Shown here one piece after another: positions 1-5,224 of a DNA stretch of 6,838 bases. The DNA comes from Nitrospirota bacterium. GTDB taxonomy: Bacteria > Nitrospirota > Nitrospiria > Nitrospirales > Nitrospiraceae. The notes beneath the pieces are model-generated. The model made no database searches and was not told the DNA's origin. It was given only the letters and a program-made list of their open reading frames with translations. Position 1 is the first letter of the stretch; every line of letters starts with the position of its first letter. Made by a program: the position numbers and the translations under genes. Location: positions 1 to 6,838 of the forward strand of contig JACRQB010000228.1 in the NCBI GenBank assembly GCA_016222925.1, read 5' to 3'.

Positions 1-170
1 AGGACCTTCGTAATGGGATACCCTCCGCCGCAGGCGATTTCGACGACGGGAGTACCAAACGGTAGAGATCTCGCCCAGCTCTGAACAACCTCAGCTCCTA
101 CACGGGACCGATCTCGATCCTCAAGATACTTCAGTGCCTGCATTTCATAGAACCGTGCCGCATCCATCAT
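1..170 (-). CDS. SAM-dependent methyltransferase, 5' end only (C-terminus runs off the window)
   Basis: This is the first 56 codons of a minus-strand gene that continues past base 1, found by translating the edge. Residues about 41-52 read VVEIACGGGYPI. This is the class I (Rossmann-fold) methyltransferase motif I, with an acidic residue ending strand 1 followed by the glycine-rich loop that holds S-adenosylmethionine. An amphipathic lead-in of about 40 residues (RFYEMQALKYLEDRDRSR...) is usual for stand-alone small-molecule or protein methyltransferases of this fold. Two ATG codons are adjacent at 170 and 167. The first is preceded by GAGGG at 180-184 with a 9-base spacer, so 170 is preferred. 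The substrate cannot be told from this fragment. The gene lies 60 bases downstream of the remnant ending at 231, on the same strand. Confidence 0.8.
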   Translation of the reverse strand, partial: MMDAARFYEMQALKYLEDRDRSRVGAEVVQSWARSLPFGTPVVEIACGGGYPITKV

Positions 171-209
171 CTGTTTCGTCCCTCAATGTCAGTTCATGTC
201 CACATTGCA

Positions 210-229
210 GACCGTAGCGCGATACGGTC
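210..229. other. Perfect 7-bp hairpin just upstream of the methyltransferase
   Basis: The arms GACCGTA (210-216) and TACGGTC (223-229) are perfectly complementary around a six-base loop. It lies immediately after the stop of the minus-strand remnant (231-233) and about 40 bases before the methyltransferase start. No run of T follows on either strand, so it is not a standard intrinsic terminator. It could be a weak attenuator or an mRNA processing or stability element. Confidence 0.4.
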
Positions 230-230
230 A

Positions 231-527
231 TCACTCATGTCCTTTGTCTTTGCTGTCCGCCCTTAATGGCGCTAGGCTCCACTCTAATTCCTGGACGAGG
301 CGCTCGTGCGCTCCAGGACAGCTCTCATAAAAGGCGTCACAGAGGATGTGTTCTTTATCGCATTGACGTTGCTGAAGAACAAATGGCGTCCCGATAAAAA
401 GGGAGTGACCAGAATGCTCGTTGACACGGACTTCACCTTCGGCATCTGCCCCCAATATTCTGGGCAGCCCTTGCTTCAAGAGAGAAACATAATCAGGATT
501 CACCCCGAAGTTGCAATAGTATTGTTC
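231..527 (-). pseudogene. C-terminal remnant resembling CTP-synthase-C-terminal-related (seleno)protein (class I glutamine-amidotransferase-like)
   Basis: The frame is open from 527 down to the TGA at 231-233, and an in-frame TGA sits at 528-530. It starts EQYYCNFGVNPDY and continues through GEVRV and GHSLFIGTPFV to DKEHILCDAFYES. From recall this matches, in order, the last third of the family annotated as CTP synthase C-terminal region-related (seleno)protein. Its members read roughly E-[QE]-[FY]-x-C-N-[YF]-G-[LV]-N-P near this point and HPFFV-A/G-T-LF before the C-terminus. The His-Pro-Glu of true glutamine amidotransferases is not present. Family members are about 230-250 residues, so the N-terminal part with the nucleophile elbow is missing. 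The frame upstream of 530 shows no related sequence. A GTG at 503 could start a 90-residue protein, but it has no convincing ribosome-binding site. I treat it as a fragment; an alternative is a short unrelated hypothetical protein. Confidence 0.55.
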
Positions 528-571
528 TCATGCTGACGGAACACTTTGGACTATCATAGTCCGTTTCGTCG

Positions 572-754
572 TTGACGAGGCACAACCCGGATAGTAGCGT
601 GACACTGGTGACCACCATGACAGTCCTTAGTACCCGCGCTGGGATTCACGATGCGGATACCATTGCCACAATGGCGGGTGACCTCTTGCATGACATCATG
701 GCTGCGGTGAATGACAAGGTCTTTGTCTTTCATCATGACGACACCGTGGGTCGT
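572..754 (+). other. Open frame of unknown origin running into the S9 peptidase remnant
   Basis: About 60 codons, from a TTG at 572, read without a stop directly into the peptidase remnant. They do not resemble the catalytic-domain entry that should precede it, which is a strand with an HGGP-type oxyanion-hole motif. A stretch near GDLLHDIMAAVND looks protein-like, but I cannot name a family. It may be material joined to the peptidase by a deletion, or sequence decayed beyond recognition. I do not propose an independent gene here. Confidence 0.3.
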
Positions 755-1159
755 ACTCAGGCGTGGATGGACCATGGCTTTGCATTTCTGACAATCAACT
801 ATCGAGGCTCCTCGACCTTTGGCCGTGAATTCCAGGAAAAGATTTAGGGCGACGTCGGTTACTGGGAAATGGAGGATGTGGCTGCGGCCCGCTACGGCTG
901 GTCCGCGAAGGGATTGCGCGCCGCGATCAGATTTTCCTGACGGCGTCATGATACACGCACGCCGGCACGACTGATTGAATTATATGAACAGAAACTCAAG
1001 ACTCTCGGCAAATCCGTGGAAGTCCACTGGTTTGATGCGGGACATCTGGGTGAGGGTATTGAGCAGGACATCAAGCATTTTGAACTCATGCTGAAATTTG
1101 CTTACCGAGTCCTGGGAGTACTGGAAAAGTCAGGTGTCTCAACCGCAACTCAGTATTGA
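755..1159 (+). pseudogene. S9-family (prolyl oligopeptidase / acylaminoacyl-type) peptidase, degraded C-terminal catalytic domain
   Basis: One frame, broken by stops, shows ordered hallmarks of the S9 catalytic domain: QAWMDHGFAFLTINYRGSS (758-814), FGREFQEKI, then GDVGYWEMEDVAAARY (848-895). After a gap come HDTRTPARLIELYEQKL with the likely catalytic Asp (947-997) and VEVHWFDAGHLG with the likely catalytic His (1016-1051). It ends HFELMLKFAYRVLGVLE before TGA 1157-1159. Three lesions are visible. TAG at 845-847 replaces a residue (usually aromatic) before GD. One base is missing near 895/896, because the next frame reads YWLVREGIARRDQIFLT to 942 as family members do. A deletion at about 940-946 joins that strand directly to the Asp segment and removes the GxSxGG nucleophile region, roughly 100 residues in relatives. 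Full-length enzymes have about 600 residues or more with an N-terminal beta-propeller, so this is a dead remnant. Confidence 0.85.
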
Positions 1160-1254
1160 TGTACTTAGTGAGTGTCCATCCCGACATCCCTCGGAGGCCC
1201 ATGGGGAAACCCTAAGAGCCGCGTTTGCTGTGAAGGCGAACGGTTGACTGGCCC

Positions 1255-1654
1255 ATGCGGATCCTGCAAGCAGCAGCTCTCTACTTTTTTCTGGTGTTTG
1301 GGGCCGGATTCGTCCTGGGAACCGGACGGGTCCTTATCGTTATTCCACTACTCAGTGAGAGAGTTGCTGAACTGCTGGAAATGCCGCTGATGCTTGGCGT
1401 CATCGTCTTCGCGGCGCGATGGATCGTTCGCTATAGACTGGCTGCTCCTCGGCTGTCCACAACCCTTTCCGTCGGATTCCTCTCCCTGGGGATCATAATT
1501 ATTCGCCGAGCTCGGCGTGGGAATGTGGCTCAGAGGAATGTCGGCAACTGAGGTGTTCTTGAACCGCGACCCGGTCTCAGGCACTGCCTACTATATAAGC
1601 CTTTTGCTTTTCGCTGTCATGCCGGCCATCTTTGTTCGCCGTCGATCGGCTTAG
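1255..1654 (+). pseudogene. Four-helix integral membrane protein of unknown function, split by a one-base insertion
   Basis: The ATG at 1255 opens MRILQAAALYFFLVFGAGFV, then an RVxxxxPLLSERVAELLEMPLML segment and further hydrophobic stretches. This order resembles a small membrane-protein family often annotated as hypothetical, with conserved ALYFxxVFGAGF and ERVAELxExPxM. The frame leaves homology after base 1503 and ends at 1551. The +1 frame from 1505 continues naturally with AELGVGMWLRGMSATEVFL, then NRDPVSGTAYYISLLLFAVM, and stops at TAG 1652-1654. Removing one C at about 1504 restores a 132-residue protein with helices near residues 5-23, 42-58, 70-85 and 110-127. No strong ribosome-binding site precedes 1255. 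It is either a frameshift pseudogene or a one-base sequencing error. The function of the family is not known to me. Confidence 0.78.
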
Positions 1655-1674
1655 CGTCCCTAAGACCTGCCGCG

Positions 1675-2256
1675 TCAAAACAGCGGGTGATGGGGGGCAG
1701 ATGAGAAGGGAGCGCCAGCCGGCACCTCTCCGGCATTGCCCAGAAACCGCCAGGCATCACCCTCTTTCACCAGATAGTGGACTTCACGAAACCAACTGTC
1801 GAGTGTGAGCCGCTTTCCTGTGTGTTCGTCGGTGCCATACAAACCACCCGTACAGGTGACCTCTACACGGAGTTCGTCATTCACCCGCAGGACTTTGACA
1901 TCGGAGAACAGATGGAGTGATTCTACGGCCTTGTAATGCTCAAATACCTCGCCCCACACCCGTCGCACGTCGTTATCTTTCAACCCATGGTAGTCATAGG
2001 CGGGCGCATAAAACCGCATGAGAGCATCTAGATCTTCTTTTTGTAACGCCGCTTCAGCCCGCTCGAACGCCGCAAGCAGCCCTTTCACGACAGGATGGCG
2101 CAGCAAACCGCTTTGTTCGGTGACTTTCTTTCCCTCCACCTGTAACACCGTCTCCGGCAAGACTTGCACCTTGGCGGACGCCACCACTGGCCCGATGGTC
2201 CAGCACAATGCGAGCCCCACGACAAGGAATGCGGGCACTTTGTTACGACGTTTCAT
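1675..2256 (-). CDS. Secreted NTF2/SnoaL-like (DUF4440-type) protein with signal peptide
   Basis: A 193-residue protein. I start it at ATG 2256 because GAGGTG lies just upstream and the protein then opens with a classic Sec signal: MKRRNK, a hydrophobic core to about residue 25, and an ASA cleavage site after residue 28. Earlier in-frame starts at 2292 and 2268 would put polar residues before the signal. The mature part has an amphipathic helix (LLAAFERAEAALQKEDLDAL), then FYAPAYDYHG and alternating strands ending in a WFREVHYLVKEGDAWRFLGN segment. This is the usual pattern of cone-shaped NTF2-like domains, in which a helix is followed by a curved sheet whose last strand reads G-x-W-[RK]. Such proteins can bind small ligands or be catalytic, but no active site can be assigned. 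It lies 67 bases downstream of the L7/L12-like gene on the same strand, so co-transcription is likely. It converges on the broken membrane gene, with 20 bases between their ends. Confidence 0.83.
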   Translation of the reverse strand: MKRRNKVPAFLVVGLALCWTIGPVVASAKVQVLPETVLQVEGKKVTEQSGLLRHPVVKGLLAAFERAEAALQKEDLDALMRFYAPAYDYHGLKDNDVRRVWGEVFEHYKAVESLHLFSDVKVLRVNDELRVEVTCTGGLYGTDEHTGKRLTLDSWFREVHYLVKEGDAWRFLGNAGEVPAGAPFSSAPHHPLF

Positions 2257-2323
2257 GCTGCACCTCATCAGGCCGCAGAGATCAATCTTCATTTTCTTCC
2301 GCCCAATCCTGCAGGGTTCTGAA

Positions 2324-2530
2324 TCACCCCATCACGAAATACGCAATTCCTGCGGCAAGCACCAGAAATCCGATGAGCCACCGGATAAATCTCTGTTTCG
2401 CCGTGGCAAGGACTTGGTCCATCTTTTTCTTGAGGGCCGGCTCGGACGCGATGTAGGTCTCGACCGCTTCCTTCGCCTCTTTCAGGCCGATATTCCGTTC
2501 CTGGCGAACCACCTTGATCGCTTCGATCAC
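2324..2530 (-). CDS. Small membrane protein with ribosomal L7/L12 C-terminal-like domain
   Basis: A 68-residue protein from a GTG at 2530. Residues 1-27 (IEAIKVVRQERNIGLKEAKE...) match the central helices of the L7/L12 C-terminal domain, where K-x-x-AIKxxR...GLGLKEAK is conserved. A charged linker (ALKKKMDQVLATAKQRFIR) follows, then one transmembrane helix at residues 51-67. The result is a tail-anchored protein with a cytoplasmic L7/L12-like head, not ribosomal L7/L12 itself. Such single-domain homologues are common, but their role is not established. The start is uncertain. Homology-like residues (LKDGLSKQGN) continue in frame upstream of the GTG to a TAA at 2588-2590, yet no ATG, GTG or TTG occurs there. 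Either the GTG is used with a weak AGGG upstream, or the true start was lost. It probably heads a two-gene operon with the secreted NTF2-like gene. Confidence 0.75.
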   Translation of the reverse strand: MIEAIKVVRQERNIGLKEAKEAVETYIASEPALKKKMDQVLATAKQRFIRWLIGFLVLAAGIAYFVMG

Positions 2531-2598
2531 ATTGCCCTGTTTGCTAAGACCATCCTTGAGCTCAGGTTGTCGTATTCTTGTGTCCGTTTAAAGTTCAA

Positions 2599-2755
2599 AG
2601 GAGGTAAAGGCTAGAGTAATCGTGGAATCTTCAATGAGACAGAAGCAGGAGTTGCGATGCCGTACGCTTAACCTACTCTCTTCAGCCCAGATATTTCTTC
2701 TAGGGCTTTACCTAGTCTCATTATGAAACAGTAGAGTCTCAATCCTTCACCTCCT
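2599..2755. repeat. Long imperfect inverted repeat with nested inner arms
   Basis: The left arm AGGAGGTAAAGGCTAGAG (2599-2616) matches the reverse complement of 2738-2755 (AGGAGGTGAAGGATTGAG) at 15 of 18 positions. A perfect inner pair is nested with nearly equal offsets on each side: ATGAGAC at 2634-2640 and GTCTCAT at 2715-2721. The arms could fold into a long cruciform or an RNA stem-loop, or be the ends of a decayed small element. No coding content or target-site duplication was recognised. Confidence 0.45.
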
Positions 2756-2758
2756 CCA
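2667..2758. repeat. Three direct repeats CTTNACCTNNTC spaced exactly 39 bases apart
   Basis: CTTAACCTACTCTC begins at 2667, CTTTACCTAGTCTC at 2706 and CTTCACCTCCTCCA at 2745. The first two agree at 12 of 14 positions, and the invariant core CTTnACCTnnTC recurs with an identical 39-base period. A copy in opposite orientation (AGGTAAAG) lies at 2602-2609. Sequence between the cores is not clearly conserved. This is compatible with a degenerate minisatellite or with phased protein-binding sites. The hit was found by eye, so chance cannot be excluded. Confidence 0.4.
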
Positions 2759-2893
2759 CTGACCTCGGCAACTCTGGTATCCATACACCTTATCGTCGCC
2801 GACCTCACCCCATCGTGTAACTCATTATACTTACGTACGAAACTGCCGAGTGAGGAGAACCATCACAACAGAGCTCTTGGCCGCTCTTTACCG

Positions 2894-2909
2894 TGGCATT
2901 CAACTTGCT
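2894..2909 (+). promoter_or_regulatory. Candidate sigma-54 (RpoN) -24/-12 promoter
   Basis: The sequence TGGCATTCAACTTGCT fits the RpoN consensus TGGCAC-N5-TTGCW at every position of the core except one (T for C after TGGCA). The invariant GG (2895-2896) and GC (2907-2908) are separated by the required 10 bases. Transcription would begin near 2919-2920, about 33 bases before the ATG at 2953. It faces the two-gene plus-strand unit. Experimental support and an upstream enhancer site are not visible. Confidence 0.4.
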
Positions 2910-2952
2910 GCTACGAGAAGTAGGATGTGATTGGATACCTAATGAGTAAATC

Positions 2953-3273
2953 ATGAAACGCGAAACAAACCCCATCATTGTTCGTATCGAGTGGTGTCAG
3001 CGGCAATCTGCACAGGCTCGCACAGAACCGGAAGTGGACGAGTGGAGCGCGGAAGCAGATGGACTGCAGGATGCCCTGATGAATAGCGACCATACCGACA
3101 CTTATCGACAGTGCCCTCCCGAGATTCTCAGGCGGTACGTGCTGGGCCTCCAAGATGGGACAGCCTTGCGGCAAGCCGCACGAATGCAGCGCATGATTCA
3201 TGCTGCCGCCACCGAGACTCCGCAACAGGGTCCTCGGATAGGAAAGGACATTCTACTGGGAGATGATCAATGA
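2953..3273 (+). CDS. Hypothetical 106-residue soluble protein, first gene of a coupled pair
   Basis: I do not recognise a family. The protein is hydrophilic and probably mostly helical, with a charged N-terminus and two isolated cysteines (15 and 54). A CPPEILRRYVLGLQDGTALRQAARMQRMIHAA segment (residues 54-85, given here only to mark it) is amphipathic and may form a helix-turn-helix-like or oligomerising region. It has no signal peptide or membrane helix. The start at ATG 2953 has only a weak purine-rich leader. The ATG at 2942 closes after four codons. Its stop overlaps the next start as ATGA (3270-3273), so the two genes are almost certainly translated together. A candidate sigma-54 promoter lies about 45 bases upstream. 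The likely bias is towards an adaptor or regulatory role, but that is only suggested by context. Confidence 0.7.
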   Translation: MKRETNPIIVRIEWCQRQSAQARTEPEVDEWSAEADGLQDALMNSDHTDTYRQCPPEILRRYVLGLQDGTALRQAARMQRMIHAAATETPQQGPRIGKDILLGDDQ

Positions 3274-3476
3274 ATTGCCAACGATGCAACGGCCTCGCCG
3301 TCAGTGACGATAGCTTCGCGGTGCAGACTGGCTCGCCAGCGGACTTTCACGGTTGGCGCTGCGTCAATTGCGGAATGATCGTCGACGATGTGATCCGTGA
3401 CAATCGGCGCGTCACGTCACAGCCGAGGAGAGCCTCACATCCCGATCGCCGCCGGTACGGTGGCCAAGCCGCGTGA
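3270..3476 (+). CDS. Small zinc-ribbon protein (two CxxC knuckles)
   Basis: A 68-residue protein. Cys3-x2-Cys6 (MNCQRCNGL) and Cys31-x2-Cys34 (WRCVNCGMIVD) make a complete four-cysteine zinc ribbon across a 24-residue loop. After the ribbon comes a basic tail (RDNRR...RRASHPDRRRYGG) that could contact nucleic acid. Very similar 50-70 residue proteins with GWRCVNCG are, from recall, numerous in Nitrospira genomes and are annotated as hypothetical. The ATG overlaps the stop of the preceding gene (ATGA), which gives translational coupling. The job is unknown; nucleic-acid binding or a protein-interaction module are the obvious candidates. The stop codon lies in the left arm of a short hairpin (3471-3488). 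Confidence 0.78.
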   Translation: MNCQRCNGLAVSDDSFAVQTGSPADFHGWRCVNCGMIVDDVIRDNRRVTSQPRRASHPDRRRYGGQAA

Positions 3477-3488
3477 CAGGTATCACGC
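3471..3488 (+). terminator. Short GC-rich hairpin at the end of the zinc-ribbon gene
   Basis: The arms GCGTGA (3471-3476) and TCACGC (3483-3488) are perfectly complementary with a six-base loop, and the left arm includes the TGA stop. No T-run follows, so it is at best a weak terminator or a 3'-end stabiliser. The remaining spacer to the convergent GNAT gene (3489-3556) shows only weaker complementarity (ACCGG 3537-3541 with CCGGT 3563-3567). Confidence 0.3.
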
Positions 3489-3556
3489 CACGAGCCAATT
3501 CCGAAACCGCTCGCCCCTCGGGACTACGAGAGAACAACCGGTACCGCGTGTGACCA

Positions 3557-5206
3557 TCATGTCCGGTGCAACGCACTCTCCGACGCAAGGGTCAGACTGT
3601 CGGCTTCGCTTCGCTCCGGATCCCAGTTCCATTCGCCGGAACGCAGGAGTTTCTCTCCCAGTCCAACGGCCAAGTTGCGGTAGATGATCACACCGATATC
3701 GGGGCGACGCCGAATGAGATCCTCCAGGTCACGCCGGAGTAGCTCTGCAACCTCGATGTCGTTCACGGCCGTCGCGGTGGCGGAGTGATGCCTGGCCGAA
3801 AGGAGCGACACTTCTCCACAAGTCTCGCCGGTATGCACCGTACCGATCACGCGAGCAGAAGCGCTGCTGATGGCGACGTGCCCTTGAAGCATGAGATAGA
3901 GCCGGTCTCCAGGATCGTGCCCGGAAAAGAGCCGGTCTCCCGCCCCGATGTTCCTCACAGTGCAGACTCCCGCTAACCGCGTGGCCTGTTCGGTGTTCAT
4001 CCCGCGAAACAACGGCACCTCTTTGATCGCCTGCGCCATGCGAGGCGCGATGACACACGTGGAAAACCCGCGCATCACGACCTCGGCCACGGCCTGAACC
4101 GGCTCGGTCAACCCGAGTGGCCCCAACTCTTGCAACTTGTTCAAGCGCACCATTTTGACGATGTCGAGCCGTTCCACTTGATAGAACACCATGGCCGGCA
4201 CATAGGCGACTGGAAGAAAATTCAGTTCCAGTAATGTCCGCTGCATACGAGGCGCGTAAGCGCTGACATCGATCTCGATGTACTCGATTCCCATCTCCTC
4301 CCGACACTTACGCTCCAGTTCGGCCAGAAGAAATCGCACCACATCATCGGCCAACGCGATGAGCTCGAACACCCGCACGGTGTGCTCGACAGGGTCCATC
4401 GTGTAGCCGACGGCTCCCACGATATGGCCTCCGGAACGGGCGAGAAAGTAACTGGTCTGGCGAGACTGGAGCTTGAAGAAGCCATAGTCCAACCGCACAG
4501 GTCCGAAAATCTCCCGATTGCGTACCCGACCCCGTTCGATACGCAGCAAAGCGGGATACCCCTCAGCTTGCAACTGTTCGAGACGATAGTCACCACCCAT
4601 GGGATAGGACGCGGAGTCTTCGTCGACGATGAAATCCGGTGTGAGCGGCGGCTGGCTCATCACGAGATTAGCCAAGGCATAGGCCTCGGGAATGATGCGC
4701 GGATTGTTGCGGCGCAAGGCCAGGGCATCGCCGAAGTACCGTGCCAGCAGCGCAAAGCTCTCGCGGTGGCGAAAGAAGTGCTTAAGCGGGAGAAAGCCTG
4801 TGGCGATGAACCCCTGAGACAGACTGATGCGCTGGGCATAAGGATGCACGGTACGTGCGACAACGAGTCCGACGTGTAGACGATTCTTGATGGCCTCAAG
4901 CCGCTTGTCCATGAGCAGCTTCCCGACCTGCATCCGGCGATAGTCGGGATGCACGGCAAGGCGGCCGAACTCTCCCACCAAGTCGGAATGGGCGCCGAAA
5001 TCGAACAGCACGGAAGCCGTCCCGACGACACGGCCGACTTCCGTATCTTCAGCGACGAGAATGAGAGCATCATCGGTGAAGACGGAGCGCTTCAGCCAGA
5101 GTTCATCGTAAAGTTCGCGATGCGGATAGTCAGTGCCGTAGACCGAGAGAAAGATCTCACGGATCTGACCCACATCCTCTTCGTGGGCTTCTCGGACTTT
5201 GATCAT
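3557..5206 (-). CDS. GNAT-family N-acyltransferase fused to a C-terminal cyclic-nucleotide-binding (Crp-like) domain
   Basis: A 549-residue cytoplasmic protein. Residues 1-150 are a GNAT domain: MIKVREAHEEDVGQIREIF opens it, and motif A reads LAVHPDYRRMQVGKLLMD (83-100). In motif A the usual RxxGxG acetyl-CoA loop has Gln93 at the first Gly. Residues about 205-345 look like a second, more divergent GNAT-like fold (SYFLARSGGHIVGAVGYTMD, then ELNFLPVAYVPAMVFY). Residues about 395-520 are a cNMP-binding beta-roll (VPLFRGMNTEQA..., GDRLYLMLQGHVAI). Its phosphate-binding cassette is GETCGEVSLLSARHHSATA (460-478); the Glu465 position is kept, but the Arg that grips the cyclic phosphate is His474. 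The domain order is opposite to mycobacterial Pat, where the cNMP domain precedes GNAT. It probably acylates an amine (protein lysine, amino acid or other) under nucleotide or other allosteric control. ATG 5206 lies 18 bases after the amidohydrolase stop, with GGGA upstream, so it is the last gene of the operon. Confidence 0.88.
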   Translation of the reverse strand: MIKVREAHEEDVGQIREIFLSVYGTDYPHRELYDELWLKRSVFTDDALILVAEDTEVGRVVGTASVLFDFGAHSDLVGEFGRLAVHPDYRRMQVGKLLMDKRLEAIKNRLHVGLVVARTVHPYAQRISLSQGFIATGFLPLKHFFRHRESFALLARYFGDALALRRNNPRIIPEAYALANLVMSQPPLTPDFIVDEDSASYPMGGDYRLEQLQAEGYPALLRIERGRVRNREIFGPVRLDYGFFKLQSRQTSYFLARSGGHIVGAVGYTMDPVEHTVRVFELIALADDVVRFLLAELERKCREEMGIEYIEIDVSAYAPRMQRTLLELNFLPVAYVPAMVFYQVERLDIVKMVRLNKLQELGPLGLTEPVQAVAEVVMRGFSTCVIAPRMAQAIKEVPLFRGMNTEQATRLAGVCTVRNIGAGDRLFSGHDPGDRLYLMLQGHVAISSASARVIGTVHTGETCGEVSLLSARHHSATATAVNDIEVAELLRRDLEDLIRRRPDIGVIIYRNLAVGLGEKLLRSGEWNWDPERSEADSLTLASESALHRT

Positions 5207-5224
5207 GCTTGTCCCGTTGCGGTC

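Larger units (their letters stand above)
2531..2952. other. 422-base non-coding spacer between divergent gene pairs, rich in short repeats
   Basis: I see no convincing gene here, and it looks AT-richer than its flanks. Bases 2531-2587 continue the L7/L12-like frame without a start. The rest holds perfect anti-16S-like sequences on both strands (AAAGGAGGT at 2597-2605, and ACCTCCTCC at 2749-2757 for the minus strand). Neither is followed at normal spacing by a start of a believable gene. The only frames are tiny: about 34 codons from GTG 2622, and about 24 codons from a minus-strand TTG. Phased repeats and a candidate sigma-54 promoter inside it are listed separately. Confidence 0.6.

Noticed and set aside
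528..530. TGA as a selenocysteine codon of the amidotransferase-like remnant
   Set aside because: No homologous coding sequence precedes it and no clear SECIS stem follows; a truncation is simpler. Kept only as a question in the findings.
554..949. 131-codon minus-strand open frame over the S9 remnant
   Set aside because: It is antisense to the recognisable peptidase sequence, and its translation shows no domain or plausible composition.
1172..1390. 72-codon plus-strand frame with several cysteines
   Set aside because: It overlaps the start of the membrane protein in another frame; the cysteines have no metal-site spacing and there is no ribosome-binding site.
1670..1686. CCGC/GCGG complement between the convergent genes at 1652-1677
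   Set aside because: It has only four base pairs, overlaps the coding end and lacks a T-run, so I do not call it a terminator.
2018..2614. 198-codon plus-strand frame across the NTF2-like and L7/L12-like genes
   Set aside because: It is antisense to two genes with clear protein features, and its Ser/Arg-rich translation resembles no family.
2622..2726. Short 34-codon frame from GTG after a perfect AAAGGAGGT
   Set aside because: The spacing from the Shine-Dalgarno-like sequence to the start is about 16 bases, too long, and the peptide has no recognisable feature beyond a hydrophobic end.
3397..3687. 96-codon plus-strand frame after the zinc ribbon
   Set aside because: It starts inside the zinc-ribbon gene and ends antisense to the GNAT gene; the composition is unprotein-like.
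3898..3940. 13-base direct repeat AGAGCCGGTCTCC, 30 bases apart
   Set aside because: It encodes the two Gly-Asp-Arg-Leu turns that recur normally in the cNMP beta-roll, so it is explained by the protein.
3729..4307. 192-codon minus-strand frame inside the GNAT/cNMP gene
   Set aside because: Arg/His/Gly-rich out-of-frame shadow of a clearly real gene; other long frames on either strand within 3557-6451 are rejected for the same reason.
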